Below, one piece after another: positions 6,713 through 7,312 of a stretch of 7,312 nt of DNA. The DNA is taken from assembly GCA_020440935.1 (NCBI GenBank), contig JAGRNC010000119.1:1-7312 (forward strand), given 5' to 3'. The notes beneath the pieces were generated by a model. That model ran no database searches, was not told where the DNA came from, and saw only the letters and a program-made list of their open reading frames with translations. The DNA is from Leptospiraceae bacterium. GTDB taxonomy: Bacteria; Spirochaetota; Leptospiria; Leptospirales; Leptonemataceae. Position 1 is the first letter of the stretch; each line of letters begins with the position of its first letter. The position numbers were made by a program, and so were the translations under genes.

Positions 6713-6741
6713 AATATAAGCAAGGTTTTCAGATCGGTCGA
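6713..6741 (-). promoter_or_regulatory. Candidate sigma-70-type promoter for the five-gene operon
   Basis: On the minus strand a TCGACC element (6736-6741) lies exactly 17 bases from TATATT (6713-6718). The -10 matches the TATAAT consensus at five of six positions and the -35 matches TTGACA at four. It sits just past the atp terminator and faces the 649-residue gene, where a new transcript would be expected to begin. Transcription would start near 6705. Alternatives nearer the gene are poorer, but none has experimental support. Confidence 0.4.
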
Positions 6742-6816
6742 GCCTGGAATGGAACAAACCGGGCTGCTCAGGCATAAAAAAAGGAGCGTTTTGCCGCTCC
6801 TTTTTTTTTTTTTTTT
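6727..6816 (+). ncRNA. Possible short plus-strand RNA ending at the T16 terminator
   Basis: On the plus strand, GAAACA (6692-6697), 17 bases, then TATAAG (6715-6720) form a weak promoter that would start transcription near 6727. The transcript would contain a hairpin AGCCTGG/CCGGGCT (6741-6747 with 6759-6765), then the terminator hairpin and a run of sixteen T (6801-6816), giving an RNA of about 80-90 bases. In the plus-strand RNA the one non-Watson-Crick pair of the first hairpin is a tolerated G-U; on the other strand it would be an A-C mismatch. This is a hypothesis: the -35 matches only three of six positions and the -10 overlaps the minus-strand promoter. Confidence 0.22.
6776..6816. terminator. 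Intrinsic terminator with T tracts on both strands
   Basis: The stem GGAGCG (6783-6788) pairs with CGCTCC (6795-6800) around a TTTTGC loop, flanked by seven A on the left and sixteen T on the right. Read on the minus strand it follows the atpC stop by about 40 bases and ends in seven U, so it is the expected terminator of the atp operon. Read on the plus strand it ends in sixteen U and would be even stronger. A 16-base homopolymer is also prone to length error in sequencing. Confidence 0.9.
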
Positions 6817-6854
6817 CCCATGGGATGGGCCCGCTGGTTTGCCTCGATAAGCGA

Positions 6855-7256
6855 TTAGCTGTTCTCGGAAGCCGCAGCGATTCGGCTGCGTAGTCCTTGC
6901 AATTTGTCCATATGTGCTTCGATCGCCTCTTCCCCGGCCACAGACTTTGCACGGAGTTCTTCCAGATCTTTCTGGGCCGCTTCGGCGGAGATTTCGGACG
7001 GATCCATTATCTCGTCGGCAAGGACCGAGACTCGATCGGATTTGATTTCCAGAAAACCGCCGCTGAGGAAGTAGCTTTGCTCGCCCTCTTCGGTGCGAAA
7101 CTTCACCAGCCCTGATCCTAAAATTGCGATCACAGGAGCATGGCCAGGCAGGATTCCCATGGAACCTTCTTTGGCCGGAACCACCGCCGCCAGAGCCGGA
7201 CCCTGGTACACTTCCCGGGCCGGCGAAACAATGCTTAATTGGAAATCCGATGCCAT
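6855..7256 (-). CDS. atpC: ATP synthase F1 epsilon subunit (133 aa)
   Basis: This is the small central-stalk subunit of F1Fo ATP synthase; it binds gamma and the c-ring, couples rotation and can inhibit ATP hydrolysis. The N-terminal beta-sandwich covers about residues 1-85, with the hallmark strands FQLSIVSPAREVYQG, GSMGILPGHAPVIAIL (family GHAP at 38-41), YFLSGGFLEI and VSVLAD. Residues about 87-131 form the helical hairpin (SAEAAQKDLEELRAK and the following helix). The length of 133 is normal and the domain is complete. The ATG follows the atpD stop by a single base (TGAGATG), the standard tight coupling at the end of atp operons, where epsilon is the last gene. A terminator about 40 bases after the TAA closes the operon. 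The identity is secure from motifs plus position. Confidence 0.97.
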   Translation of the reverse strand: MASDFQLSIVSPAREVYQGPALAAVVPAKEGSMGILPGHAPVIAILGSGLVKFRTEEGEQSYFLSGGFLEIKSDRVSVLADEIMDPSEISAEAAQKDLEELRAKSVAGEEAIEAHMDKLQGLRSRIAAASENS

Positions 7257-7257
7257 C

Positions 7258-7312
7258 TCAGCTACCCATTTTCTTGGCGGCTTCTACCACGTCGTCGATG
7301 GTTCCGGTCATA
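7258..7312 (-). CDS. atpD: ATP synthase F1 beta subunit, last 17 residues (cut by right edge)
   Basis: Only the C-terminal MTGTIDDVVEAAKKMGS and its TGA are in the window. Beta subunits typically end with a tyrosine-methionine, a glycine-containing turn and then an IDE/IDD-V-EAAKK helix, and this tail fits. Together with its place one base before atpC in the conserved beta-epsilon order, that gives the call. The partial codon at base 7312 is consistent with a preceding residue such as Tyr but cannot be resolved. The catalytic and nucleotide-binding parts lie outside the window. Confidence 0.88.
   Translation of the reverse strand, partial: MTGTIDDVVEAAKKMGS

Overview
This is one edge-to-edge block of minus-strand genes with mid-range base composition (roughly half G+C by eye). 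It holds the end of an ATP synthase operon, a non-coding gap of about 400 bp, and then a compact five-gene run that ends in the start of a threonine synthase gene. A spirochaete of the Leptospirales is the best guess: there is a relaxed spirochaete-type lipobox, and large Asp/Glu/Ser-rich and GAF-domain proteins sit beside housekeeping genes. The composition is too G+C-rich for typical Leptospira and would fit a relative such as Leptonema or Turneriella. This placement is inference, because no rRNA or marker gene is complete enough to prove it.

Layout, read in the direction of transcription (right to left). 7312-7258 is the C-terminal tail of the F1 beta subunit (atpD). 7256-6855 is the epsilon subunit (atpC). 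6816-6776 is a hairpin terminator with a T tract on either side, able to work in both directions. 6775-6451 is non-coding: it has a plausible minus-strand promoter (6713-6741), a long leader with a perfect inverted repeat, and possible signals for a short plus-strand RNA. 6450-4501 encodes a 649-residue, extremely acidic, probably disordered protein with a repeated motif of the type LSEDELxNIL and a short folded C-terminal module. Three bases later, 4497-1882 encodes an 871-residue protein with N-terminal GLLxRA repeats, an acidic linker, two GAF-like domains and a GGDEF-like domain whose catalytic motif has decayed to GQGRF. 1834-1274 is a small lipoprotein, 1272-622 a single-pass membrane protein, and 599-1 the first 199 residues of threonine synthase (thrC), running off the left edge.

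Gaps inside the five-gene run are 3, 47, 1 and 22 bases with no visible terminator, so co-transcription is likely. The two large genes look like a functional pair: both have long acidic linkers, and the GAF protein carries one copy of the motif repeated in its neighbour. The most plausible reading, which is inference, is a non-enzymatic sensor/scaffold pair linked to a cell-envelope lipoprotein and membrane protein, with thrC as a housekeeping passenger. I found no CRISPR array, tRNA, rRNA, insertion sequence or phage gene.
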